This document shows, piece by piece, positions 24,743-33,045 of a stretch of 64,000 nucleotides of DNA (its first letter is position 1; every line of letters begins with the position of its first letter). Position numbers and translations under genes: made by a program. The DNA comes from Gordonibacter faecis (lineage in GTDB: Bacteria; Actinomycetota; Coriobacteriia; Coriobacteriales; Eggerthellaceae). The notes beneath the pieces are model-generated. The model worked only from the letters and a program-made list of their open reading frames with translations, made no database searches and was not told the origin of the DNA. The DNA lies in assembly GCF_030077735.1 (NCBI RefSeq), contig NZ_JASJEU010000018.1:49647-113646 (forward strand), read 5' to 3'.

Positions 24743-27298
24743 CTATTTCTTACGAGCCGCGGACTTCGCAGCCGGTTTCTTCACGCTTTTAGCCTTTGCG
24801 GGTGCCTTTTTGGCCGGGGCCTTCTTGGCGCCGCTGCGTGCAGCGGGCTTTTTCGCCGTTGCGTTCTCCTGCCCTTCCTCCTGCTCCTTGCCGGGGCAGG
24901 TGAAGTTGGGGCACAGTTTCCACGGGCCGCGCGCGGTGGTAACCACCACCATCGGCGCGCCGCAGTGCTCGCACACTTCGCCCGTAGCTTCCAGCTTGCC
25001 GTACTGGGGCAGCGGATAGCCCGTGTTGCACTCGTCGTAGTTTTCGCAGCGGATGAAGCGCTTCAACGTGCGCGGGTTTTTCTGCGCCACGAGGTTCGCC
25101 GTTTTGCCAGCGGCCTTGCACGTGGGGCACTCGCCCACTATCACGTCGGGTTCCTGATTGGTGGAGCAATTCGGGTCGATGCAGATAGTGCGCGGTTTTG
25201 CGCGGAACGCCGTCACTTTCACCTGGGGCATGCCGCAGGTGGGACACACCTCGGGCACCGCTTCCACCTTGCCCTTGGGCAGCGGGAACGTCACGTCGCA
25301 GTCGGGCCAGCCGGCGCAGCCGATGAACATGCCGCGTGTCTTTTGGCTGGCGCGCAGCTGCAAGTCCTTGCCGCACTTGGGGCACGGACCTACGTACGCG
25401 TCGGCGGCCACCGCGTCGGCGAGCGCATCCTTCACTTCCTCGGAGTGCGGAATCAGGCTGGCCAGCTGCTCGGCCAGCAGGTTGCGCGAGGTGGACACCA
25501 CGTCAGACTTGGTGGTGCGGCCCTCAGCGATGTTGTCCATTTCCTCTTCCAGCTCGGCCGTCATCTCGGGGTGTGTGATGTGCGGCGCGAATTTGTCCAG
25601 CGCGTCGCACACCGCCATGCCCAGCTGACTGGGCTCGATGGGGTCGTTTTGCACGTACTTCACCGCGTAGAGGCGCTCGATGATGGAGTGGCGCGTGGAC
25701 TTCGTGCCCAGGCCCAGCTTCTCCATCTCTTGAATGAGTTTGCCCTGACTGTAGCGCGCGGGCGGCTCGGTTTGCTTCTTGGTGCAGGTAGCGCCGTTGA
25801 AAGCAATGTCCTCGCCTTCCGTGAGCGCCGGCATTTGCTCGTCCTTCTTGAGGCCGTAGGGGTAGATGGCGCGGAAACCGGGCTTCACCAGCACGTCGCC
25901 GCGTCCCACAAAGGGCTCGCCGGACACATCGAGTGTCACCTTCGTGCCTTCGATGATGGCTGCCTCGGAAAGCGTGGCCAAGAAGCGGCGCGCGATGAGG
26001 TTGTATAGCTTGTAGTCGGCCGGCGCCAAGTCATCCGGCGTGGCCTTGGCCGTGGGATAGATAGGCGGGTGGTCGGTCGTTTCCTTCTTGCCGCGCGTGG
26101 CGATGAGCGTGCCCTTTGCCAAAAGCTCCTTGCAGTACGGCGCGTAGGCCGGGTTGCCCGCGATGGTTTTCACCGTTTCGGCGAGGTCGAGCGAGGCCGG
26201 ATACACCGTGTTGTCCACGCGGGGGTAGGAAATGTAGCCATCCATGTAGAGGCTCTCGGCGATGCGCATCGTGCGCGCGGGCGAGATGCCCTCGGCCGAG
26301 GCGGCCGCCATGAGCGAGGTGGTGTTGAATGGCACCGGCGGAGCCACCGTGCGCTTCTTCTTCTCGATGGAAGCCACTTTCGCGCGCGTTGCGCCTTTGA
26401 CGTGGGCCATCACGGCTTGCGCCTCGGCTTCACTCTTGAAACGAGCCGTGGCGTGCGGGGCATCAAAGGCGTCCGGGTCGGTGCCGAAAGCGCCGCGAAT
26501 CACCCAGTAGTCTTCGGGGATGAACGCGAGGCGTTCGCGCTCACGCGCCACGATGAGTGCAAGGGTGGGTGTTTGCACGCGGCCGGACGAGCGCACATTG
26601 CCGTAGCCCGCGAACTTCACCAGCGTGAGATAGCGCGTGAGCACCGCACCCCAAATAAGGTCGATGTCCTGGCGCGACGCACCGGCGGAAGCCAGGTTCG
26701 TGTCAAGCTCCACCAGATTGTTGAACGCGTGGTTGATCTCCTCTTTCGTGAAGGCCGAGTAGCGCGCGCGCGACACGGGCGCAGTCGGGTTCACCTCTTG
26801 GATGCAGGAAAGCGCGTCACTGCCGATAAGTTCGCCTTCGCGGTCGAAGTCGGTTGCGATGATGACCGAGTCGGCCTTCTTCGCAAGGTTTTTCAGGGAG
26901 CGGATGATTTCCTTTTCCTTCGGCAGCTTCTCGATGGGGGCGTACACGAGGTACGGCAGCGCATCCATCTTCCACGCCTTCAGTTCCACGCCGTCTTCGG
27001 TGAAGGGCTTCTTCTTTTTGAACGGAGGGCGTGGCAGCGTGTCGGGCAGGGTGGCAGGCAGCATTTCGCCCTCGTCGGTCACGCCTTGCCAGCCGCCGCG
27101 CTTTTTGTACACCATTGTGGGGGTGAAGTCGGGTTCGAGGATGTGGCCACGCAGGCCGATGGTCACCCACTCTTCGCCGTTCACGTCGAAGCGGTAGACG
27201 GGCGTTGAGTACACCTTGTCCGCTTTGGGTTGCTTCACGCCGAGCAAGTCGGCAATTTTTTGAGCCGCGTCGTTCTTCTCGGTTACCACCAGCTTCAC
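24743..27298 (-). CDS. topA: Type IA DNA topoisomerase I
   Basis: 851 residues with a GTG start 5-6 bases after AAGGAGG. Toprim residues are in VVTEKND (Glu7) and ATDFDREGE (about 149-156); the catalytic tyrosine is Tyr358 in YISYPRVDNT. Four C-terminal zinc ribbons follow (CPKCG...CAGWPDC, CPTCG...CIDPNC, CPTCK...CENYDEC, CEHCG...CPNFTC), then a Lys/Ala-rich tail (KKAPAKKAPAKAKS). The N-terminal half, with LPRPPFKKKKPF and the arrangement before DREGE, looks closer to archaeal-type topoisomerase I than to the E. coli enzyme. It relaxes negative supercoils by a transient 5' phosphotyrosine break. Confidence 0.93.
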   Translation of the reverse strand: MKLVVTEKNDAAQKIADLLGVKQPKADKVYSTPVYRFDVNGEEWVTIGLRGHILEPDFTPTMVYKKRGGWQGVTDEGEMLPATLPDTLPRPPFKKKKPFTEDGVELKAWKMDALPYLVYAPIEKLPKEKEIIRSLKNLAKKADSVIIATDFDREGELIGSDALSCIQEVNPTAPVSRARYSAFTKEEINHAFNNLVELDTNLASAGASRQDIDLIWGAVLTRYLTLVKFAGYGNVRSSGRVQTPTLALIVARERERLAFIPEDYWVIRGAFGTDPDAFDAPHATARFKSEAEAQAVMAHVKGATRAKVASIEKKKRTVAPPVPFNTTSLMAAASAEGISPARTMRIAESLYMDGYISYPRVDNTVYPASLDLAETVKTIAGNPAYAPYCKELLAKGTLIATRGKKETTDHPPIYPTAKATPDDLAPADYKLYNLIARRFLATLSEAAIIEGTKVTLDVSGEPFVGRGDVLVKPGFRAIYPYGLKKDEQMPALTEGEDIAFNGATCTKKQTEPPARYSQGKLIQEMEKLGLGTKSTRHSIIERLYAVKYVQNDPIEPSQLGMAVCDALDKFAPHITHPEMTAELEEEMDNIAEGRTTKSDVVSTSRNLLAEQLASLIPHSEEVKDALADAVAADAYVGPCPKCGKDLQLRASQKTRGMFIGCAGWPDCDVTFPLPKGKVEAVPEVCPTCGMPQVKVTAFRAKPRTICIDPNCSTNQEPDVIVGECPTCKAAGKTANLVAQKNPRTLKRFIRCENYDECNTGYPLPQYGKLEATGEVCEHCGAPMVVVTTARGPWKLCPNFTCPGKEQEEGQENATAKKPAARSGAKKAPAKKAPAKAKSVKKPAAKSAARKK

Positions 27299-27557
27299 GC
27301 GGTTCCTCCTTGATCTTTCGGGCCGCCTCCCGCGGCCTGGCTTTGTTCACACGGTAACCCCTACTTGTTTATTAACGTGTGCGGGGATGACGAACTCGCT
27401 TTGCCCGCGCCGCCACGTTCGCCGACGTGAGCGCGCCCGAGCGCGCCTTACTCACTGCGCCGTCCGGGCACAGCAGACGTTAGCATACACGATTTCCTAC
27501 GAAACCGCCGAAGAAATCACACGGGGTTGAAGGAGCGTCGAAAATGCGCGGGCGGCG

Positions 27558-27830
27558 CTACACGAACGAAATGCGGAGCTTCTTCCCCATGCCGTCGGCG
27601 AGTTGCTTGAGGGTTTTAAGCGTCGGGTTCGCGTTGCCCGATTCAATGCGCGCGAACGCACTTTGTCGCATGCCGCAGCGCTCGGCCAGTTCACGCTGCG
27701 TGAGGTTTTCCTCCGCGCGCGCCGTGATGAGCGCATCAATAATGTCATACTCCGGCTGCAGACGCTCGTATTCGGCCGCGTACTCCGGGTTTTTCATTTG
27801 CTTGGCATGATAACGATCAAGATCATCCAT
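27558..27830 (-). CDS. HTH (XRE/HigA-type) antitoxin
   Basis: 90 residues; ATG at 27830 follows GGGAGGAGAGG. A short N-terminal arm (MDDLDRYHAKQMKNPEYAAEY) is followed by a Cro/CI-type helix-turn-helix: LTQRELAERCGMRQSAFARIESGNANPTLKTLKQLADG. It overlaps the 3' end of the toxin gene by eight bases. As in other HigBA/RelE-XRE modules it should neutralise the toxin and repress the pair through the upstream palindrome. Confidence 0.88.
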   Translation of the reverse strand: MDDLDRYHAKQMKNPEYAAEYERLQPEYDIIDALITARAEENLTQRELAERCGMRQSAFARIESGNANPTLKTLKQLADGMGKKLRISFV

Positions 27831-28179
27831 TTCCAAACCTCTCCTCCCAATCGGCCTTGTATTTCAAGGCGCGCGCTAACTCAACCTTTGGCGTTTTCCG
27901 GCTCTTCTTCACAAACCCGTTTGTCACAACAATGCGACGGCCGGAGAAAAAGAAGTAGAAGACTCTCACCAGGTCCGATCCTTGACGCACTCTTAACTCG
28001 AACAGGCCTTTTCCCATCGCTTTCGCATGCGGCTCACGCAACACCAGCGCTCCTTCGCGCAACGCTTGAAGATCGACCACTGTTTTTGCTCGCAGTTTTG
28101 GCTCAAGCTCATCGAGAAAACCATCCATGGGCCTTGTCCCGTCTTTCCGGGCATAGAAAACTAGCGTGAACTCATCCAT
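27823..28179 (-). CDS. RelE/Gp49-like toxin
   Basis: 118 residues of the phage-derived Gp49-like/HigB family (toxin first, antitoxin second). Typical elements are FYARKDGTRPMDGFLDEL at the N-terminus, LREGALVLREPHAKAMGKGLFELRVRQGSDLVRVFYFF and a C-terminal GFVKKSRKTPKVELARAL with the basic Lys residues. Family members cleave mRNA at the ribosome. The gene starts 30 bases after the operator palindrome. Confidence 0.88.
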   Translation of the reverse strand: MDEFTLVFYARKDGTRPMDGFLDELEPKLRAKTVVDLQALREGALVLREPHAKAMGKGLFELRVRQGSDLVRVFYFFFSGRRIVVTNGFVKKSRKTPKVELARALKYKADWEERFGNG

Positions 28180-28210
28180 GCTTCCCCGCTTTCGCTGGGG
28201 CCTGCTTAGT

Positions 28211-28230
28211 CTATAACATATATGTTATAG
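28211..28230. promoter_or_regulatory. Operator palindrome of the toxin-antitoxin pair
   Basis: CTATAACATATATGTTATAG is a perfect 20-bp palindrome, strongly AT-rich in a GC-rich background, 31 bases upstream of the toxin start. It is the expected binding site of the XRE antitoxin dimer and covers the likely -10 region. Confidence 0.8.
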
Positions 28231-28639
28231 ATGCAAGCGAGCACCCCGTGAATTTGCCGTCTCCGCGCTCCTGTTTCCGCCCCACTTTAGCGCCGCAACC
28301 TTACCGTTGGACCGTTTTTGAGCCGTCGGGGAGTCGTCTCGATCTGACGGATATACGGCGGGGCAACCGTCCGCCTGTCGGCGAAAAGCCGGCGGGTTTC
28401 AAGCGCGCAGCCAACCATTTCCCAGCGCCGCAGGTTACGCGACTTCCGTAAATGCGATGGGGATTTCGTCTGGGCGTGTTGAAGATGCTGCGGGCGTTTC
28501 GTGAACGAGCGGTTTCTCGGGTAGGCTAGTTGCGGGGAAGCCGCCGAACCACCCCAGTAACCGCGCCCGCATTCGCCTACGAACGCACAAGCGGCGGCTC
28601 GCCCACTCGGGGATACCGAACCTGAAAGGAGAGGCACCC
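28231..28639. other. Intergenic region without a recognisable gene
   Basis: About 400 bases between the operator and the small exported protein. Short ORFs here show no family resemblance or ribosome sites. I see a GAAAAGCCGGCG local dyad near 28381-28395 but no clear terminator or riboswitch. The leader of the gene at 28640 presumably lies in the right-hand part. Confidence 0.5.
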
Positions 28640-29107
28640 ATGAAGAAGCTTCTTGGAGCACTGGTCGCGCTCGTTGTCTTAGTTGTCGCCGTTGGCGTTG
28701 GCGTTGTTGCCCTCGCGAACGCACAACTCGGGCCCGCAAGTGAGGTCGCTCAAAACGTACAGGCTGCCGCCACGAACACGGTCATGGATGTGGCCGATGT
28801 AAAAGGCAAGGTCAAAGACGTGGTCGAGCAGAACAAGGACAACCTGGCCGCCGCCGCAGGCATGACGGCCGAAGAGGTGGACGCCGCCATAGCCGACCTT
28901 GGCATTGATGAGTGGCAGGCCACCCCACTTCCCGCCGATGCGGTGCAAACCGACAGCTATGAGGGCAACTCCCTCGGCGTTCCGGGTACGCTCACGCTCT
29001 ACGAGGATCCGGGCTATATCACCTTGGATGCCTACGGCCAAACGCTCACGCTCACCGTACCCGAAAGCGCGCAGGCCCGCCTGGCCGAGCTCGCAAGCAT
29101 GCTCTAA
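28640..29107 (+). CDS. Small signal-anchored protein of unknown function
   Basis: 155 residues with AAAGGAGAGG before the ATG. Residues 1-28 form an uncleaved-looking signal anchor (MKKLLGALVALVVLVVAVG). The outside part has a helical stretch (VAQNVQAAATNTVMDVADVKGKVKDVVEQ) and a small beta-rich C-terminus (GVPGTLTLYEDPGYITLDAYGQTLTLTVP). I do not recognise the family. It faces the amino acid transporter operon tail-to-tail. Confidence 0.75.
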   Translation: MKKLLGALVALVVLVVAVGVGVVALANAQLGPASEVAQNVQAAATNTVMDVADVKGKVKDVVEQNKDNLAAAAGMTAEEVDAAIADLGIDEWQATPLPADAVQTDSYEGNSLGVPGTLTLYEDPGYITLDAYGQTLTLTVPESAQARLAELASML

Positions 29108-29147
29108 CGCTGCGCCTCTCCTTCCGCACCACGTATCCGCATGTCGC

Positions 29148-29810
29148 TTACGCCGTGCGCGCCTCCTTCAAACGACGCTGGTAGGCGCGCACGATCTGCG
29201 ACAACGTGAAGCACACCACAAAATACACCGCAGCCATAATGCCGAAGATGGCGAAAATCTGCGCGGTGGAGTTGTAGCTGTTCATGAGAATCATACCGCG
29301 TCCCATGAGTTCTTGTAGCGCCATGGCGCCCCACAGGTAGCTCGTGTCTTTGATAGTGGTGACGAATTGGCTCAGCAGCGCGGGCACCATGTTGCGCAAC
29401 GCCTGCGGCAAAATGATAAGCAGGTAGGTTTGCACGGTGGAAAAGCCCTGCGAGCGCGCCGCCTCGTACTGCCCGTGAGGCACACTTGCCAGGCCGCCGC
29501 GCACAATTTCGGCCACGCTCGCACTGGTAAACAGCGTAAACGCCAGCACGGCCGCACCGATGGGCGGCAGCTGCGCCACGAAAAACGTGAACATGATCCA
29601 CAGCAGAAGCGGCGTGTTCTTGAATATCTCAATGTAGACGGTGGCAATGCCGCGCAGCACGCGGACGTTCGACGTGCGCATGACGGAAATGATGGTGCCC
29701 AGCACCACCGAGCAGAGGATGGCGAGCGCTGAGATAAGCAACGTCATGCCAAGGCCTTGCAGCAAAAACCGCACGTTCACCCACGTGAACAGGGCTGCTA
29801 TCTCGCTCAT
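29148..29810 (-). CDS. Polar amino acid ABC transporter permease
   Basis: 220 residues with about five membrane helices and the binding-protein-dependent permease loop (RSQGFSTVQTYLLIILPQALRNMVPALLSQF) that contacts the ATPase. HisM/GlnP family (TIGR01726-type N-terminus, LLQGLGMTLLISALAILCSVVLG). Last gene of the operon ATPase, binding protein, permease, permease; it overlaps the preceding permease by four bases (ATGA). Confidence 0.93.
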   Translation of the reverse strand: MSEIAALFTWVNVRFLLQGLGMTLLISALAILCSVVLGTIISVMRTSNVRVLRGIATVYIEIFKNTPLLLWIMFTFFVAQLPPIGAAVLAFTLFTSASVAEIVRGGLASVPHGQYEAARSQGFSTVQTYLLIILPQALRNMVPALLSQFVTTIKDTSYLWGAMALQELMGRGMILMNSYNSTAQIFAIFGIMAAVYFVVCFTLSQIVRAYQRRLKEARTA

Positions 29811-31264
29811 CGCTCCCCCTTTCGGTTGCCGTCTTCGCGCGCGGCGGCATCTTCGCTTTCCGCATCGAAATCGGCTTCGTCGTGCGGCGCGCGTTCGTGG
29901 GCGATGCGCTCGGCAGGAGCGTCTAACTCGCCCGGCACGTAGTCGTTGTCAAGGAATGCCTCGGCACCCAGCAGGGCTTCCGCCTGCTCATTGCGGCGCT
30001 CGGCGCGGCGACGCGCTTCCTTGGTGATGCGGTCGCTCGTTGCCGTCTCGGCGCGCGAGGTCAGCACCTCGTCAGCCTCGGGCGAGCGATGCGATGCCAA
30101 GTCGCGCACGCCCTCCGCCAGCGCATCAGGCGTCGCCGGTGCGGCAGCACCGGCAGCCACCGGCCCGTGCGCACCGCTTTCCACACCCTTACGGGCGGCA
30201 GCGCGGCGCTCAAGGCGGCGGTGTATCTTTATACGACCGGACTTCGTGTGCATAATGCGGGTGGCACATTCCTCATCATCGCCACATTCCTCGGCAATTT
30301 CCTGGGCTATCTCGCGGCCTATCTCATCGGCGATCTCCGCGGCCACGCGCCCGGTAAAGGCCTGTTCAAGCGGCCCGCGCGTGACGTCAGCATCCGGCTC
30401 TTCGCCCAGCACATGCAGCGGGTGGCGCGGCGAAGGTGCCTCGCGGGCAGGCGCAATCTCCACCGTTTCCAACATGGTGCCCACACCCCCGGCCAGCGTG
30501 TCGGCCGCCGCGCGCCCGGTGATGTCGTGCGTGCCCGGCGTTACTTCCATAGCATCCACGGCCAGTTCTTCGGTAGCGTCGCCCGTGGCCAGGTGGCGGT
30601 GCGAGCGCGTGCGTTGCTCCAGGTACAGCGCAAGACGCGACAGCGGGAAGCAAATAATAAAGTACAGCACGGCCGCCATGACATACACCGGCCCGTAATA
30701 ACTGGTCGACCCCGCAAACGAATTCGAGAAGTACATAAGCTCGCCGCCCGCGATTAGCGCGAGCACCGAGGTGTTCTTCACGAGGTTTGCCGCTTGCACG
30801 GCCAAAGGCGGCATGATAATACGAATGGCCTGGGGCAATATGATGAGAAACATCGACTGCCAGTAGCCGAAGCCCTGGCTTTTCGCCGCCTCAAATTGCC
30901 CGCGGTGAATGGATCCAATGCCTGAGCGTACCACTTCGGAAATATAGCCGCCGTGATAGATACCAATGGCCAGCACGCCAATCCAAAACGCCGCCAGAGA
31001 GAACCCTAGCAGCGGGAAGATGGCATAGAACACAAACACTTGCAGAAGCAGCGGCACGTTCTGCACCACTTCCACGTACATGCGGGTGATGCCGCGCAAG
31101 ACGGCGATGCGCGACACCGACAGCACACCGAAGAGCGCACCCAACAGCAGTGCGATCACCAGCGCCAACACCGAAATGCCCACCGTGGTACCGAACGCAG
31201 CCAGCACATCGGGCCAGCGCTGGAACAGCGCCTCCCACTTATAGGGCGCGAATATCTCAAGCAT
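29807..31264 (-). CDS. Polar amino acid ABC transporter permease with a 265-residue cytoplasmic tail
   Basis: 485 residues from MLEIFAPYKWEALF; the start lies inside the binding-protein stop region (8-base overlap). Residues 1-220 are an ordinary GlnP-type permease with the EAA loop AAKSQGFGYWQSMFLIILPQAIRI. Residues 221-485 form an Ala/Glu/Arg-rich extension with coiled-coil-like stretches (AAEIADEIGREIAQEIAEEC, RITKEARRRAERRNEQAEAL) and an acidic end (EADFDAESEDAAAREDG). Family members stop near 220-230 residues. The frame is intact and ends overlapping the second permease. The tail could dock a regulator or contact the ATPase; nothing in the sequence identifies it. Confidence 0.9.
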   Translation of the reverse strand: MLEIFAPYKWEALFQRWPDVLAAFGTTVGISVLALVIALLLGALFGVLSVSRIAVLRGITRMYVEVVQNVPLLLQVFVFYAIFPLLGFSLAAFWIGVLAIGIYHGGYISEVVRSGIGSIHRGQFEAAKSQGFGYWQSMFLIILPQAIRIIMPPLAVQAANLVKNTSVLALIAGGELMYFSNSFAGSTSYYGPVYVMAAVLYFIICFPLSRLALYLEQRTRSHRHLATGDATEELAVDAMEVTPGTHDITGRAAADTLAGGVGTMLETVEIAPAREAPSPRHPLHVLGEEPDADVTRGPLEQAFTGRVAAEIADEIGREIAQEIAEECGDDEECATRIMHTKSGRIKIHRRLERRAAARKGVESGAHGPVAAGAAAPATPDALAEGVRDLASHRSPEADEVLTSRAETATSDRITKEARRRAERRNEQAEALLGAEAFLDNDYVPGELDAPAERIAHERAPHDEADFDAESEDAAAREDGNRKGER

Positions 31265-32099
31265 GGGCCGCGCCTCCCTCCGCCGCGCCGGAGTTATCCG
31301 ACGACCCGGAGTCACCCGCCGGTGCGTCGTCCACGAGTCCCCAGCGTTCCTCAAGGGCGCGCAGCGTGCCGTCTTCCTGCATGGCGCCGATGGCTGCGTC
31401 AATCTGGTTTGCCAGCTCCACGTTCGACTTCTTCGTAGCCACGCCATATTCCTGGGGCGCGAACTGCGTATTCAGCAGCATGGTGGAATCATCCACGTAG
31501 CCGTTCAGAATAGACCGGTCCACCGAAAACGCGTCAACGCGACCGGTGACCAGCGCAATCTTAATCTCAGGGTATGTGGAGTATTCGGCGAAGTTCATGT
31601 GGATGCCCAGCTCGTCACCCGCCGCTGTCAGCTTCTCGCGCGTGGTGGCCGAAAGCGCCACGCCCACGGTTTTACCGTCGAGGGCGCGCAAGTCGGTGAT
31701 GCCGGAGGACTTCTTCACCAGCACGCCAATGTGGTCGGTGTAGTACGGCCGCGAGAAGTTGTAGCTTTTCTTGCGCGCCTCGGTGATGGTGAAGGTGGCC
31801 AGCGTCGCATCGAGCGTGCCGTTGTCGAGCATCGCGCCGCGCGTAGTCACATTCACACCCGTGACCTGCAGCGCGTCGGGGCTACCCTTGATGCGTTTCG
31901 CCAGCTCACGCGCGATATCCACCTCCATGCCCTCAACGTTTCCCGTCTCGGGGTTTTGAAAGCCAAACGCTGGCACATCAATTTTCGTACCCACGCGCAG
32001 CACGTTGGGATCGGGCGCACAACCTGCAAGTCCGCTACCAAGCGCAAGACTTGCCAGGGCAACGGCTGAGGTTTGAATGAACATTCTCCTGGTCAGCAT
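31257..32099 (-). CDS. Amino acid ABC transporter substrate-binding lipoprotein
   Basis: 280 residues, ATG at 32099 chosen for GAGGTG five bases upstream. The signal has a twin-arginine start (MLTRRMFIQTSAVALASLAL) and a lipobox LAGC (Cys27), so it may be a Tat-exported lipoprotein made mature by Lgt. The rest is a type 2 periplasmic binding fold for polar amino acids: GMEVDIARELAKRI, DATLATFTITEARKKSYNFS, YTDHIGVLVKK, GKTVGVALSATTREKL, AIGAMQEDGTLRALEERWG. Arg and Asp at the usual amino acid sites suggest a charged or polar amino acid, not further defined. Confidence 0.92.
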   Translation of the reverse strand: MLTRRMFIQTSAVALASLALGSGLAGCAPDPNVLRVGTKIDVPAFGFQNPETGNVEGMEVDIARELAKRIKGSPDALQVTGVNVTTRGAMLDNGTLDATLATFTITEARKKSYNFSRPYYTDHIGVLVKKSSGITDLRALDGKTVGVALSATTREKLTAAGDELGIHMNFAEYSTYPEIKIALVTGRVDAFSVDRSILNGYVDDSTMLLNTQFAPQEYGVATKKSNVELANQIDAAIGAMQEDGTLRALEERWGLVDDAPAGDSGSSDNSGAAEGGAAHA

Positions 32100-32108
32100 A
32101 GACACACC

Positions 32109-32840
32109 TCACAGGATCTTCGAGAGGAAGCTCTTGACGCGGGCGTTCTCGGTTTCATCGAACAGGTAGTGGGGCGTGCCCTGGTCAACGACGAGGCCGT
32201 TTTCCATGAACACCACCTTGTCGGCCGCCTCGCGCGCAAGGCCCATCTCGTGGGTAACCATGACGATGGTCATGTTCGTTTCCGCGAGCGACTTGATAAC
32301 GTCGAGCACCTCCTGCACCATCTCGGGGTCAAGCGCACTCGTGGGTTCGTCCAGCAGCATGATCTTCGGATGCATGTTGAGGGCGCGCGCGATGGCCACG
32401 CGCTGCTGCTGGCCGCCGGAGAGTTGGTCGGGGTACTTGTTCACCTTGTCGGAGAGGCCCACGCGCTCAAGGTAGGCGCGTCCATCACGTTCGGCCTGTT
32501 CGCGCGGCACTTTCAGCACCTTGATGGGTGCCAGCGTGACGTTTTCCAGCACCGTTTTGTGCGGGTAAAGGTTGTAGCTCTGAAACACCATGGCCACGTC
32601 GCGGGCTACCGCACGCGCGTTCACCTTGCGGTCGGCCAGGTTCATGCCGTCCACAATGATGGTGCCCGCGTCCGGCGTTTCCAGCCCGTTGATGCAGCGG
32701 ATGAGTACGCTCTTGCCCGAGCCCGACGGCCCTATGATGACAACCTTTTCCGCCTCGGCCACCTCAAGCGAGACGCCACGCAGCGCCTCCACCGTGCCGA
32801 AATTCTTGCGAATGTTTTGAACCGAAATTGCGCTTGCCAC
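32109..32840 (-). CDS. Polar amino acid ABC transporter ATP-binding protein
   Basis: 243 residues with a GTG start after GGGAGG. Walker A GPSGSGKS (37-44), Q-loop MVFQSYNLYPHKTVLENV, signature LSGGQQQR, Walker B IMLLDEPTSALDPE and switch His THEMG. GlnQ/HisP family. First gene of the operon, nine bases ahead of the binding protein. Confidence 0.95.
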   Translation of the reverse strand: MASAISVQNIRKNFGTVEALRGVSLEVAEAEKVVIIGPSGSGKSVLIRCINGLETPDAGTIIVDGMNLADRKVNARAVARDVAMVFQSYNLYPHKTVLENVTLAPIKVLKVPREQAERDGRAYLERVGLSDKVNKYPDQLSGGQQQRVAIARALNMHPKIMLLDEPTSALDPEMVQEVLDVIKSLAETNMTIVMVTHEMGLAREAADKVVFMENGLVVDQGTPHYLFDETENARVKSFLSKIL

Positions 32841-32991
32841 GACGACGCCTCCCGTTTGCTAGAAGCCGCGATCGGTGGGCGACGCGGTCTTTGATCACAG
32901 AGCGAAATGCGTCGATCAGTCTAGCATGCGCGCCATCGACCCAGATGGCAGGGAGGTTACGGTAGCCTGACAGGAGCGGTTTTGGCACGAA

Positions 32992-33015
32992 AAGGGGCCC
33001 TATACCAGGCCCCTT
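32992..33015 (-). terminator. Rho-independent terminator after the ABC-2 exporter genes
   Basis: AAGGGGCC (32992-32999) and GGCCCCTT (33008-33015) form a perfect 8-bp stem with an 8-base loop. On the minus strand it follows the stop at 33046 by about 30 bases and ends in CCCCTTTTCG. Confidence 0.75.
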
Positions 33016-33045
33016 CGCACCGTTTGATCTTCCTTGATGTTTTAG

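Noticed and set aside
24965..26008. 347-codon plus-strand ORF opposite topA
   Set aside because: Antisense shadow; topA has complete catalytic and zinc motifs on the other strand.
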